Shown here: positions 58,201-63,718 of the stretch, piece after piece
Position numbering within the stretch: position 1 is the first letter of the stretch
Layout of the letters: the number at the start of each line of letters is the position of its first letter
Source of the DNA: Coccinella septempunctata
Lineage: Eukaryota > Arthropoda > Insecta > Coleoptera > Coccinellidae
NCBI RefSeq assembly: GCF_907165205.1
Contig: NC_058190.1
Coordinates: 1,992,001 to 2,056,000, forward strand
Direction of reading: 5' to 3'
Length of the DNA: 64,000 bases
Program-made: the position numbers and the translations under genes
Notes under the pieces: generated by a model
Seen by the model: only the letters and a program-made list of their open reading frames with translations
Told to the model about the DNA's origin: nothing
Database searches by the model: none

Positions 58201-60813
58201 GCGGTTTAAGGATATACTACATCAATCCCTAAAATAAGTTAATGCCAATCATAACTGGGAACAACTAGCGTCGGACAGGTCACAGTGGAGGTCTTTGGTA
58301 CACAGTTATAATGGAGACTCGAGAAGGATACAGCGGCGGCCAGATCTGGTTGATGACTATCCATGCCCTGAGTGTGGAAGGATTTGCAGGTCACGGTTGG
58401 ATCTCTTCAGTTACAGGAGGGTACACAGTCGCTATTAGCCCTAAGAAATTACAAGTCTGTTCGCACCTTTATTTTTTCTTTTTTTGTAGATTTATTGCCT
58501 GTGACGGATGCAGCAATTAAATAAATGAATGAATGAATGAATCCAACTTCTTAATAAGCAACAATTTTGAAATTTTCAAACAGACTTCCTAAACAAACAA
58601 ATGACCTAACCTCAAACGACCAGATTAATCTCTTTGATCCACTCAAATACACGGAGTCAACAGATTTGGATCAGACTAGTGACTAGTCCGATTCGAATAA
58701 AAGAACGCATTTGATTTACTTCCCAAAATCTGGATGGAATAACAAAACGATCCAAAGCAGGCAGATTGATAAATACCGAATGCGGTCAGATTATACGATT
58801 TTCATAAAAGATAAACACGCGTTTCGGAGTCTGATATAGACTCCGAAACGTTACCACTCAGAATTATAATTTCAACGTTATTTATTTTCAGTTCATTGTC
58901 AGGCAACAATTTTTTTCTACAAGCGTGCGCGTTCAACCTTTTTCCCGCACGCATCCCAAGTTGCAAAGAGTCACTTTCCCAAAAGGTGCGGGAAAAACGC
59001 CTGCTATTTCTTTCCCGCACGCATTTGCGTGCGGGAATGGATTAGCAGGGGTTTTTCCCGCACGCAAATATTATAGAATAAATTAAATTCTATCATGTTT
59101 CTATGCATAGAACGTCAACGATGAGAAACCCATAGTAATGACATGCAGAATAACGTCTGTCATTATATATGAATTAATCAAATGAGATATGATCTGTTTC
59201 GTAAAATGGATACATTTATATATTTCAAGCGCTTGTAGAAAAAATATTGTTCCTAACTCTTGCGGAAAGTGTCTTGCCCGCACTCAACTGCTTACCCGAA
59301 CTCTGCTTCGCATCGTTCGGGCAACGGCAGTTTCGTGCGGGCAAGTATCACTTTCCGAACTTGATAGGAAAATAACTATTTCTAGTTAATTTGCTCCTGA
59401 CAAATTAGTGCAAGAATTTACGTAGGAGCAAATCGTTGATTTCATTATTAATTGATTTTGTTTCAGAGATTGGGAGTGAAAACCCTAAAAAGTTTATTAA
59501 GATATATAACCATAATATTTATTGCCCTTAAAATCATATTATTTAATCTGATTTTAAGCGCTAGGAAATGTGTCGAGAAGGAAGAACTCCATTTCGAATA
59601 TCTATTATGATAGTACATTTTCATCGTTAAAGAATAAATTTCAATACTTATGTGTGTTTTGTAGCAAATACACTTACGACTTACATTTTCCAAGATGGTT
59701 TACATCATTTTCATCTAAATACAATATGTAATTTCAAAAGAATTCACAGTTGGACTTTGTATACTCTTAAACACTATTTTACGAACAGTCAGTATGTGCT
59801 GAGGGTTTAAAATGACGAAGAATTAAATAGAATTTGAAAAAAATCAGAATATCGGCAAAGAACCATAAATATTATAACCCGAGGAATAAAACCAGGACCG
59901 CATTTCGAAAAAATGACATAAAATATGAAAAATCATGATATTCTGAGTACTGCCCAGAAAATATTGACATTTCATGAAGCGTTTGAAAGAGACTTCTGAA
60001 GTGAACAAACCCATTATATTTGATCGAAATCAGACCTTGCATTACAGAGGCTTTCGCAAATTTAGGTCAATATTCATTGATTACCCCGTATCTCCCAAAC
60101 TAATAGCCTTAGGATACAAAACAAGCAAGTTTTCTGAAAGGCCTTGATGACCTGCATTCTGCATTAGGCTATGGCCAACGACTCATGAAACATTCTGTAT
60201 AACAACTTTTTTTTCCAAATTTTATCATCCTGTTCCTCAAAAGTTGAGATGTTAAAAGGACATTCGTTCATATGATTTTTTTTAAATAAGTCAAAGGATC
60301 ACCATAGTTCTATTTTTAAGTTTTGTTATTATTTATCTTTCAATTTGAATGAGTTATTCAGAATATTGTTAATCTTATTCCTCTTGGGTTTCTGACTTTT
60401 GAAACCGATTTCACTCTAGGTATGTATTCAAGATGATTTTCCATATGTTTACGTTAGATTAAAATCTGCTAAAAGTTAAGCGTGAATAAAGAATATTATA
60501 TTTATTTTGTTCAACTTACGAGGGTCGTAGTGTCGATGAGCACATCATGGTCTATTAGGTAGGTTGACCTCTTGTCCCTTTTATTCCAAAAATCTGCTAC
60601 AAATTTGGAGAGTTTCTCATTGTTTCTTGAAACTTCATTCATTTCATTCTTCAGCGCGTAAATATGATAGAAGGAGCAAATTTGAAGAGCGAATAAAATT
60701 AGGAGGCAGCATAGCGTGGACAACTCAAAGACGTTTTTTCTTAGCGTATACGACTTAAGATTGAATTTTTCATTTTCGGTGTACTTTTCTTCCAGATCTT
60801 GACCGGGGTACAT
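24564..60813 (-). CDS. Type II transmembrane collagen-like protein, about 321 aa, multi-exon
   Basis: Exons in transcript order: 60813-60520, 45002-44969, 43815-43651, 43457-43386, 39083-38994, 37784-37695, 32578-32489, 31416-31336, 24613-24564. All have GT...AG ends. The first joins in phase 0 and all later ones in phase 1; the total is 966 nt including TGA. Residues 1-27 are cytosolic and 28-51 are hydrophobic (one span). A charged helix follows, then an RDKR furin-type site at 79-82. Exon 2 adds SGFCRGVQTC. Exons 3-8 give about 61 Gly-X-Y triplets with one interruption (GI-GSP), and the tail is AVPACEYQAKTDVYDY. The plan resembles membrane collagens (XIII/XXIII/XXV-like), whose ectodomain trimerises and can be shed. 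No orthologue name is claimed. The final exon and the skipping of the decayed copy at 25843-25931 are inferred. Confidence 0.72.
24621..25479. repeat. Last intron of the collagen gene, with a dispersed repeat at about 25118-25340
   Basis: From about 25118 (TACAGTGCATCCCAAATTGC) to about 25340 the sequence is a diverged copy of 61463-61690, with CCTGGGCTCGATTTTCGT and TTTGTCTTGAAGAT in both. A minus-strand 76-codon frame at 24764-24994 has a hydrophobic start (SLIYIVLLIIAISVLTLL), but it is low-complexity and unsupported. Confidence 0.5.
25843..25931 (-). pseudogene. Decayed sixth copy of the duplicated collagen exon
   Basis: It aligns over its whole length with the 90-nt exons (still encoding LPGMNGDKGDRGPEG-like triplets), but the acceptor region differs. 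It reads TAAAAGGTAG instead of TAAAGGGGAG. Using the visible AG gives an 89-nt exon that shifts the frame; using the aligned frame gives an immediate TAG. Skipping it joins the flanking exons in frame, so it is probably a dead exon. Confidence 0.7.
26345..27500 (+). mobile_element. 5'-truncated non-LTR retrotransposon (LINE A) with ATT-type tail
   Basis: It interrupts a collagen-repeat unit right after GGCCGATATACTTGA. It contains the 3' half of a reverse transcriptase frame, then a T-rich 3' UTR, AATAAAGTC and a TTATTATTA tail. The tail continues on the far side of the Dong element (31172-31204), so Dong inserted into this tail. Confidence 0.8.
26346..27404 (+). CDS. Reverse transcriptase C-terminal half (LINE A)
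   Basis: About 352 element-derived residues in one open frame. GVPQGSNLGPLLFLLFIND is RT motif 4/B, and MFADDLKLF holds the catalytic Asp pair. The next blocks are LSLNVSKCHVMSY and LGVLCDSQCSFVPHL, and the C-terminal region KLEYCSIIW...RIESVQRKF is typical of jockey/CR1-like LINEs. The endonuclease and N-terminal RT are missing because of 5' truncation, so it cannot mobilise itself. The frame has no internal stop, suggesting a fairly young insertion. The exact clade is not assigned. Confidence 0.82.
   Translation, partial: RFIFGFGDRLASLMESYLCERVCSVEIEQSRSFEFCATSGVPQGSNLGPLLFLLFINDILNDTDILILMFADDLKLFTRIFSITDCVRLQRALDTLLRWCERNRLSLNVSKCHVMSYTKKCNKILYNYRVDKHELSRLTEYRDLGVLCDSQCSFVPHLNQLISSVSKTYGYIIRNGRRFNNSNTLIILFNSFIRSKLEYCSIIWRPIYSCHKKRIESVQRKFYKYLVWREDGVYPNIGCCNDMLLGRFGAEPIEQRVKVKALLFIYKIVNNLIDCSDLIEHLPFLVPRLGSRSDAVFYCRAGRTNASLRSPINFMCNLFNSIAGKCDLYNDSPRSIVAAFMEGIGNVNQLLE
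27503..31171 (-). mobile_element. Dong-like (R4 clade) non-LTR retrotransposon inserted in an ATT microsatellite
   Basis: The 3.67-kb element lies between TTATTATTAT on the left (27492-27502) and an 11-fold ATT run on the right (31172-31204). Dong of Bombyx is known to target TAA repeats, and this copy fits that. On the minus strand it starts GTCTGGCCTGCCTGGCAG and ends CCGCAAGGCTAAAGTC. One long frame covers almost all of it. Confidence 0.85.
27563..31168 (-). CDS. Dong/R4-type polyprotein: reverse transcriptase plus restriction-like endonuclease
   Basis: About 1200 element residues without a stop; the frame even runs back through the flanking AAT repeat to a Met at 31222. From the N-terminus (positions counted from that Met, approximate): a basic RKRMKWTTSMNET helix region near 45; a long alpha-helical linker; RT from about 430 (WKAPGPDGLQNFWIKKLW, KYRPITCLPTMYE, YIDYKKAFDSIPH, RRGIFQGDSLSPLWF); and the catalytic YMDDLKLF near 676. 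A CCHC-like CRYGCATHETIQH...GC follows near 977, and a restriction-like endonuclease near 1064-1085 with RPDLIL and FIDVAIP (PD...D). Those motifs place it in the R4 clade rather than the APE-endonuclease LINEs. It reads as potentially functional, but the true start codon is uncertain. Confidence 0.87.
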   Translation of the reverse strand, partial: WPAWQPSGRWPAQDIQPVLTQAGLVRKRMKWTTSMNETIVRIYNSITGLGQNTNNYRKRLHEEFCNAYPNLNVTEQRVADQYRVILRNELIPTARIDAIKRELQRPPTIENNTNTSDEIHMPGQQQAEETDTESPSCNASEPEHQDDREELHRQVDSDMRRYFAELEGTDPLHRVAPPRLNTSKKLSLIIDILNKDVLPEYLQNGSSLEYLHLVFHCAALTTAKTMGAKIRRTNNDGPKLHKLHAPAWQKRLQHKTERLRRDIGRLTEYLNGNRGRKVVKAAKEIIDRNRTHTERETENATAHHCLDTLKQKLSLYAERLRRYKSNYSRKRDNNSFEKSEESFYRSLTSSDGENGKLPPKEAIEQFWTEQLSTKPQFNGNTGWIEDEKSEAIKYEPMQHDMITIEEVKSAIRGLHNWKAPGPDGLQNFWIKKLWIMHDKLTSAINDVIENPERMPVFLTHGTTYLLPKDQRNTEDPSKYRPITCLPTMYELITSCISNRIYNHCERNNIIAMQQKGCTKDSRGCKEQLIIDSVICNQAFSKRRNLYAAYIDYKKAFDSIPHEWLLTILKIYKVDPNIVKFLKNAMSTWRTSLQMKAADCSITTGPIPIRRGIFQGDSLSPLWFCMALNPLSHRLNSTDYGFSIKSGSRTMMKLNHLLYMDDLKLFASTKKQMQLMLKMVEGFSEDIKMKFGLEKCRLLNITRGKMENGTFKLKEGAEIEALKEGDTYKYLGIKQARKINQTQMKKELTEEFTRRLRRIMRTGLNSKNLIKAINTYACSALSYSFGIISWTTTDLAALQRKIRTMLTKHNKHHPKSSIQRTELPRHLGGRGIVDLSNRMSQEIEGLRKYFLSKAASSELHRVVCVADTSTPLKLHQDHLETVEHSAESKMQKLIGKPLHRRHQNEVNHDYVDISASNYWLTSGRLFPETEGFMLAIQDQVIPTRNYMKYIAKDASVADDSCRYGCATHETIQHITGGCQKFAGTEYKNRHDAVAKILHQELALKHQLLSSKKVPYYNYHPDAVLENEHHKLYWDRTVLTDRKITHNRPDLILLNKDEDRALFIDVAIPNNNNLLDRHTEKISKYRDLEEQTRRQWKLKDIKTIPIVISSTGLIPKKLLENLRKLQLDENIYKVMQKAVLLGTARTVRKYMGNSEEHRLLRQEVRVEQESNLQQGGEERPGPDHHHEPENLERAPTELNPFDI
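33536..37037 (-). pseudogene. LINE B endonuclease-reverse transcriptase, disrupted
   Basis: Pieces in order: endonuclease (LQLNIRSI, IVLSETYL, then VLVYIKDGIHF, SAIYRSPSSCP, ITGDINIDLL, SITDHYPIAL); linker; RT start (KIGIVKPLFKGG) cut by LINE C; then YRPISLI in nucleotide continuity, FVDLSKAFDTVDH, GVPQGTVLGPLLF, LSFADDIALL, LTLNLKKTKY, LGVIIEQHMRWD and a C-terminal KLFNQLPANILRI block. Lesions: a frameshift near 34520 just after the GVPQG block, a TGA at about 34070-34072 where Trp is expected, a break near 36830, and the LINE C insertion. It is inactive but of recent look. Confidence 0.82.
34957..35505 (-). mobile_element. 5'-truncated LINE C nested inside LINE B
   Basis: On the minus strand it carries only an RT C-terminal tail (IQKMVVRVLFGLRYRESC, LYNKLPSKIRRIDNFKCFRK) and ends GGTGAATAAAGATATTC with three more ATTCT repeats. 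CTATAG is present at both edges and is the likely target-site duplication; the host LINE reads KNY then RPISL across it. Confidence 0.8.
38070..38232. mobile_element. 160-bp insertion with target-site duplication in a collagen unit
   Basis: Other units lack this block. It is flanked by TTTATGTTTAG on the left (about 38060) and again at its right end (about 38226). It is AT-rich, starts with an AG-rich stretch (AGAGAGAAAGAGAG) and has no recognised SINE promoter boxes. Confidence 0.55.
39840..41290. repeat. Four tandem copies of a 344-bp unit
   Basis: The marker GGATATACAAATCTGGATC recurs near 39955, 40299, 40642 and 40985; spacing is 343-344 bp. Copies differ by a few percent. Each unit is itself studded with GGATGTACA and GTACGTCCATT, so a small motif underlies the larger one. 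Translated frames are a by-product of the repeat. Confidence 0.85.
41290..42480 (+). other. Unique core of the satellite element, with exon-like pieces
   Basis: Unlike the flanks it lacks GGATGTAC motifs. A GAG|GTGAGTCG donor lies near 41684. After an AT-rich intron-like stretch a TTTACAG|AAACGGCC acceptor near 42097 opens a frame with SSKGDRKEIEEAISKWVRG before stopping. This could be the remnant of a spliced gene of an autonomous relative. I do not recognise the protein. Confidence 0.35.
42590..42910. repeat. 24-bp minisatellite
   Basis: The unit TGTATGTACGTCCAATGTAC plus ATCC is repeated about ten times with substitutions. The array is bordered on both sides by inverted copies of GGATGTTAAATCCAGTGAGG (about 42545 reversed, 42615 and 42899). 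It gives an 8-residue repeat in every frame, so the long frames here are not proteins. Confidence 0.85.
44166..44352. mobile_element. Short derivative of the GGATGTAC element
   Basis: It has two 24-bp-type units, the GGATGTTAAATCC segment, GACGTTTTCTGG and the same right end GGATATACATGTGCTGTATG as the 3.2-kb element. The left TIR is missing. It lies in the centre of a copy of the 844-1250 foldback repeat, whose two arms flank it (about 44010-44165 and 44353-44650). Confidence 0.65.
45050..45420 (-). other. Unassigned minus-strand frame, possible fibronectin-III-like fragment
   Basis: An open frame of about 110 codons ends at TAA near 45079. It reads through TFDANDERTYRHITSSPIAL, PGEPPPSSLEMHAFSTEINN and VLQVFARNATGRSFGESSP. 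The last block resembles the end of a fibronectin type III domain. It sits between collagen exons 1 and 2, but it ends in a stop and is not needed for the collagen frame. It may be an exon remnant of another gene or an alternative terminal exon. Confidence 0.35.
45395..45640. repeat. Hairpin repeat of GTGTAGA motifs split by a 70-bp LINE tail
   Basis: Left arm CCAGTGTAGAGGAGGTGTAG...TCTACACCTC and right arm CTACACCTCC...CTACACTTCCTCTACACTGG are inverted. Between them, about 45481-45550, is a bare LINE 3' end (TTGACTTGTCCTATACTG, AATAAAG, then TTCTA repeats) with TCTACACCTC duplicated on both sides. Confidence 0.7.
45755..47110 (+). pseudogene. Ty3/gypsy integrase region, degenerate
   Basis: Upstream fragments (DDWLPEEIQRAQE, then LQLIVPKSRVTDI, LHNGTLGGHFGITKTLEKV) give the pre-integrase segment with an HHCC zinc site (H...H...CRRCKVC). 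The open part 46280-46690 holds the DDE core: VGIDIAGHF, LHCDQGRNFESKLFQEVC, TTPLHPQSDGMVERMNRT. After a stop near 46688 the reading continues to a chromodomain-like end (KLRNKLEYIHDKVRNQM, GDQVWLHNP, GPYEVIKRINDVVYRI, KVVHFNRLA). Many stops and shifts before 46270 show decay. Integrases of this type join element DNA to chromosomes in the nucleus. This copy is dead. Confidence 0.85.
47113..48033 (+). pseudogene. Macro domain (TARG1/OARD1-like) plus CCCH zinc finger, downstream of gypsy integrase
   Basis: The pol frame continues past the integrase tail as VTQEVHQDLFSV and YSLAHCVA. After one frameshift near 47290-47312 it goes on as SKGIARVLRNKFG, GSYIYYLFTK, KPTYQNL, KLAVPKLGCGLDQLNW and EVVFQETGIRI. 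These blocks match the TARG1 type of macro domain, which removes ADP-ribose from acidic residues. Both catalytic positions of that family are kept: Lys (47437-47439, in FTK) and Asp (47560-47562, in GCGLD). A CCCH finger, C-x7-C-x5-C-x3-H, follows at 47683-47738 in the same frame, which then runs into the LTR. Family resemblance is seen directly; a function for the retroelement is inference. Only the single frameshift breaks this part. Confidence 0.75.
47800..48110 (+). repeat. 3' LTR of the gypsy element
   Basis: It starts TGTCCCCTTGCGG directly after the polypurine tract. It contains a TATA box (TATATAAG, 47938-47945), AATAAA at 48025-48030 and a second AATAAATAA near 48075. The right boundary, near 48110, is approximate because no 5' LTR is available for comparison. 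Confidence 0.6.
48111..48827. other. Spacer without a recognised feature
   Basis: AT-rich sequence in collagen intron 1. A short imperfect palindrome of ATTAATCG/CGATTAAT type is visible near 48630. Nothing else is supported. Confidence 0.4.
48828..50314 (+). mobile_element. Tc1-like DNA transposon, copy B
   Basis: The 1487-bp element is flanked by TA at both ends, with termini CACTGCGCAAAAAAATCAAC and CCGCAGTG, the same family as copy A. The right terminus has an internal change (TTTATTTTTTTTCCGC). It lies in collagen intron 1. Confidence 0.9.
49106..50141 (+). pseudogene. Tc1-like transposase, copy B, nonsense and frameshift
   Basis: It starts MQRETRNLTQEECAQG. Two HTH units (RIAERFGVSHTSVSRRLQRF and SNQTIRNRLREYDL) with GQGRPR between them are intact. 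The first catalytic block reads VLFADESRF. TAA at 49631-49633 replaces the Glu codon present in copy A, and a one-base insertion near 49851 (CCAGGACCCC) breaks the second catalytic block FMDDNAR. The third is SPDLNPIEQVWDN and the end is GGNTKY*. Only two point lesions separate it from an open frame of about 345 codons. Confidence 0.9.
50503..50733 (+). CDS. Small open frame of unknown nature
   Basis: 76 codons, MSNRLLTQLKKFFSDSSSNE...FMSRLSGQWSRVSA. Composition is more protein-like than the surrounding DNA (balanced Ser/Thr/Gln, little low-complexity), and the region is GC-richer. There is a stop just upstream and no splice evidence. It could be a chance frame, a mobile-element fragment or a lineage-specific gene; I do not recognise it. 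Confidence 0.25.
   Translation: MSNRLLTQLKKFFSDSSSNESVVISQSYLNGKKGGFDPKSTSGVTASFTSQNQDTQITSSIYFMSRLSGQWSRVSA
50734..51925. other. Spacer without a recognised feature
   Basis: AT-rich, within collagen intron 1. Both edges share the rare phrase ACACCATGTTTTTAGACATCTTA (forms of it near 50760 reversed and near 51725), so the block 50745-51790 may itself be a foldback or TIR element. Unproven. Confidence 0.3.
51930..53480 (+). pseudogene. P-element/THAP9-like transposase relic
   Basis: The clear part is about 53060-53420. A coiled, basic TRRTEIEKRLIEVETDLRRR precedes LQAVV, GGKIEDESLKSRGKYLMKNF, then KQFALK and HYYSVKAYSFVEIAL, LQHPEALLKWY and GEAGC. The order QFAL-x-LHYYS-AY-FV, LPHP, KWY, PGF is typical of P-element and THAP9 transposases. 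Stops and shifts interrupt it. Upstream, MQRCAVKKC at 51935 could be the first cysteines of a THAP finger, and 52546-52691 is an exon-like frame with AG and GT edges; both are weak. Confidence 0.55.
54283..54484. repeat. 202-bp near-perfect hairpin MITE
   Basis: Arms of about 92 bp (ACTGGCACGTGTCGTGGAAT... and complement) pair almost without mismatch around a loop that is itself a palindrome (GTCAGCATATAATGCTGAC). The only visible arm differences are single bases. There is no coding or promoter feature. Confidence 0.85.
54671..55558. mobile_element. MITE-like element with GACCCGTTTGCACCAA ends
   Basis: Left end AGACCCGTTTGCACCAA and right end TTGGTGCGAACGGGCCTTA are inverted with a few mismatches, and CTTAACTTAAATTACG-type subterminal sequence recurs reversed near 55490. 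The interior has no convincing frame. Confidence 0.6.
55744..55910. mobile_element. Left-end fragment of the same MITE family
   Basis: AGACCTGTTTCACCAAAC through GAGGGCGGGATTCTAACCTA repeats the first 170 bp of the 54671 element with small deletions, then stops at GAACTGAG. Confidence 0.65.
56150..58548 (+). mobile_element. RTE-like non-LTR retrotransposon, 5'-truncated, split by a Penelope-like element
   Basis: The frame reads GCVLAPLLFSIF, RFDGGLFNLKRI, SSPEDLQIMLDTYKHIYEA, then after the insertion LNIDKTKILVSPP, QFKYLGSFTH, TLLYGSETWTPY, LEQTQQRHLKQIM. It ends in a GAAT/TGAA tandem tail (58525-58548), as RTE elements do. Stops are present (for example the TAA before GCVLAP), so it is inactive. 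The catalytic FADD-type block is eroded. Confidence 0.75.
56436..57639 (-). mobile_element. Penelope-like element, truncated, with inverted ends and 11-bp TSD
   Basis: TTAGACTCAAT is duplicated at 56425-56435 and 57640-57650, and removing the insert restores the RTE frame (YEA...GLRLNIDKTK). The ends are about 180-bp inverted repeats containing the GAAGACGATTTTAAATAAAT/ACGTCGG hairpin typical of Penelope termini. On the minus strand a GIY-YIG endonuclease tail is visible: ECNKVYIGQT, TRLTEHKRDCVN, TALAEHSFNELHSFD (about 57290-57060). The reverse transcriptase is missing. Confidence 0.78.
58806..58841. repeat. Perfect 13-bp-stem hairpin
   Basis: CGTTTCGGAGTCT and AGACTCCGAAACG are separated by GATAT. 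The GAAACG end resembles the terminal hairpins of Penelope-like elements, and 6230-6260 has a similar one (GACTGAAAGTCTCGAAACG). Confidence 0.6.
58920..59365. repeat. GC-rich CCCGCACGC palindromes and foldback
   Basis: TCCCGCACGCA/TGCGTGCGGGA forms an exact hairpin near 59010-59035, and further CCCGCACGC copies flank it. At about 59258-59362, GGAAAGTGTCTTGCCCGCAC pairs with GTGCGGGCAAGTATCACTTT around CCGAACTCTGC...GTTCGGG. The GC content contrasts with the AT-rich neighbourhood. Confidence 0.55.
59728..60300. repeat. Second copy of the 33/37-kb repeat plus a collagen-unit fragment
   Basis: 59728-59812 matches 37452-37535 directly. 59860-60198 matches 33230-33345 and 37085-37400 in reverse. 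60198-60300 matches the start of the collagen repeat unit (TATAACAACTTTTTTTTCC...). It therefore combines pieces found 23-27 kb away in the same gene. Confidence 0.6.
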
Positions 60814-60888
60814 GATGAAACTTTGAATTATACGAGTGCACTATTTAGGAGCGATTTATCGATTTTGGATTCGCGGAATTCGTTTGCT

Positions 60889-60909
60889 CATATAAATAGG
60901 GGATTTCCC
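60889..60909 (-). promoter_or_regulatory. Putative core promoter of the collagen gene: TATA-like box and kappa-B site
   Basis: On the minus strand CTATTTATAT (60889-60898) lies about 80 bp before the ATG at 60813. It is immediately preceded by GGGAAATCCC (60900-60909), a perfect Rel/NF-kappa-B decamer. Position and spacing fit a core promoter. Regulation by Dorsal/Dif/Relish is only inference. Confidence 0.35.
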
Positions 60910-60913
60910 ACTC

Positions 60914-62034
60914 GCTCTGTCCATGATGTTATCAATAAATTGATCCTGATTCGAAAAATACATTCGACCTCTTGAAAAGTTCATCTAACTAACAACTAAC
61001 TAACAAGATATTCTCATTACATATTAAGGTTCTCCTAGCCACCAACAATCTCGGATGGAAATTCTTCAAGTGCGTTATCATCTACCCCTTGAATTAATAG
61101 ATCTTGATGCAAAAGAGAGGACGTAATGTTTTGATAAACATTTTATTTTTTTGACCAAAAAGCGTTAAACTCTAAAAATCGACCAATTATGAACAAATTC
61201 CGACCAAAGAATTTATTGTTTTCAGATCTGTCCAAACATGAATAACCTAAGTTTTTCCCCACTGCATAAGCAGAACGAAAGATACAGGCTGTTGAAAAAC
61301 CATAAAAAAATGTTATTTTTAGTTCTCTCTCACGAACGGTTTTATCGAATGAAACGAATTTTGGAATATATTCTTTCATACATTTGATGAATCTTTTTCG
61401 AAGCGAGGAGCTTAGCCATACATGCGAAAGTCCAAGGTCAATGTTGAAACCCATTCTAATGTACAGGGTATCCCAAATTGCTTGATTTGGCTGTTTCTGG
61501 TACTTCGAGACTATATAGGTGAAAACTTTGGGAGAATTCCTGGGCTCGATTTTCGTGAAAAGTTCATAACTGAAAACCGTTTCACGATATCTTCATTTGT
61601 CTTGAAGATGTGACCAAATTTTGATATTTTGTCGATTTCGAGATTGTGCCGTATCTTCTTTATTTACGAGAATATCTGAAAACGGTAGAAACTTTTTACA
61701 GGCACTTTTTCATTGGAAATACGATATTACCATATTCTACTTTTTTTATCTCTTGTACTAACTAAGGGTGGAAAAAAAAACAACTTCGTTATTTTAAAAA
61801 CCTCATATCACCAAAAAAAAAATTAGCTGCTCAAAAATATATATATGTCGATGTATTACTTACTTACTTACTGAAATCACCATTTCAGTAAAATTTGCAT
61901 TTTTGATAGAATTCTATGAAACCATTGAGCTCAAAATTATCCATTCCCAATAAATCTCTCCATCTCTATGATACGAATTGAAACTTTCCGTTCTTATAAT
62001 TTCATTGGTTAGCGGAAACACCTATAATAGTCTA
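60914..62034. repeat. Intergenic DNA upstream of the collagen gene, with a dispersed repeat
   Basis: 61463-61690 (TACAGGGTATCCCAAATTGC...) is a copy of the repeat at 25118. The stretch around 61390-61460, CATGCGAAAG...CAAGGTCAATG, recurs reversed near 19790-19845. Nothing coding was recognised. Confidence 0.5.
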
Positions 62035-63498
62035 AGATCCCACTACAGAATTACTACGTTCATTACGTACACGGATGTTTTTGATATCGAATTAAAGCTA
62101 ATTTTTTTTCGAATAGAATGATGTATGGCTGCCTGTAAAAAAATGGCCGCAAGTTAGGTCTGCCATCTGTTAAAATAGCGAGATATCCGAAATAAAGTAA
62201 GAGAGAGTTAGACTCATTTCGCACCTTCGGGTTCTTACCCGATGTTCCGAATTATATCTACTGATATTATGGGATCATTCACAAGTGTTCTGGTTTAGTT
62301 TTGCACTGGAAAACAACCAGATTGCATTTTCGGCGGCGCTTATCGCCACGAGATCTTGATGTGCCCACCGTACGGATAAAACCCGATGAATAATTTTTCA
62401 TTCACGGTTGTTTTCCGGTAAAAACCCGTGGTGTGAAGGGAATCTTAGGGTTCTCAACAGTGCATCTGAATTATTCGTATATTATAACCACGTGTTGGAG
62501 CTCGTTGTACACAACGCTGTTGATTTTATTTATATAATCACCCTTCGTCGGGCGCTATACGAATATTGAGAGTTCGGGCGCAATGCATATAATAGATTCT
62601 AATAAGAATAAGGTCCAAATAAATTAATATCGAAACATAAGAAGAATTTTTTAAAGAGATGATAAGTCTCACCAAAGTTCATTCCAAAGACACTGGACGA
62701 TTTATCATGTTCAACAAGATGTATGCGGCAAAAAAAAATGATGAAAAATTCATTAAAAAAATCAAAGGGTTTGTTTCAACCCACATTTTATCGTTTTGGA
62801 AGTCATTAAAACAAAAGGTGCTACGGACGATTTTCGTCAATTCGATATTGCTCAATGCTACTAAGTAACACTGTTTAAAGTTTAGTGCGGAGAATAAATG
62901 GTTGGCTTCTTCTGGATGGTGACCTGAAACCAACATGATTTCTGGGAAGTTCAACTCCAATACAAGTAGAAAATGTATTATGTAATTGAGCTAACACATT
63001 TTCAGATGATGAAAAAACTCTGATTGCGACGACGATAGTGACAACTGCGATTGTGAAAGCAGCGAGGAATCGGACTTGGACTAGAAAATGTAATACACTG
63101 ATATAAAATATAACTCGATTCAATAAACTGATTTTGAAGAAACACGACAAAAAATTCTTCAGATTTAATTACATTTGTACTTGATGAATAAATTATTTTT
63201 TATTATAAAATAAATCTTTTAATACTTTAAGTTTTCTTCATAATATTCATTACGTAATTATAATTTTGTAAATGTTAAGTCGGCTGGCATCCACTATCCT
63301 CATCTAACAAGTGGCGTTGCGAGGCATCTCTTTCATTTTATTTCAGATATCTCGCTATTTTAACAGATGGCAGACCTAACTTGCGGCCATTTTTTCACAG
63401 GCAGCCATACATCATCCTATTCGAAAAAAAATTAGCTTCAATTTGATATCAAAAACATCCGTGTACGTCATGAACGTAGTAATTCTGCAGCGGGATCT
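62035..63498. mobile_element. Foldback/TIR element with about 180-bp arms
   Basis: The left end AGATCCCACTACAGAATTAC and the right end GTAATTCTGCAGCGGGATCT are inverted. Arms continue through CACGGATGTTTTTGATATC, GCAAGTTAGGTCTGCCATCT and GCGAGATATC. The 1.1-kb centre has no convincing gene. Confidence 0.75.
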
Positions 63499-63718
63499 CG
63501 TACTATAACTTCAATAAAATCATGTAATTCAAGTTACACTCAATTGGAATAAATATCGAACATAATTACTATGATAAATTTTAGTATTACTCATGAAAAG
63601 TTCTCGAGATGAGTTCAATTATTCTGTAAACAAATTCTACTTCTTTTTCTAACAGAATTCACTGAATTCAACAGCATAACTGGGGAAATGTCTCTGATGG
63701 CGTTCCTGACGCTCTGCT

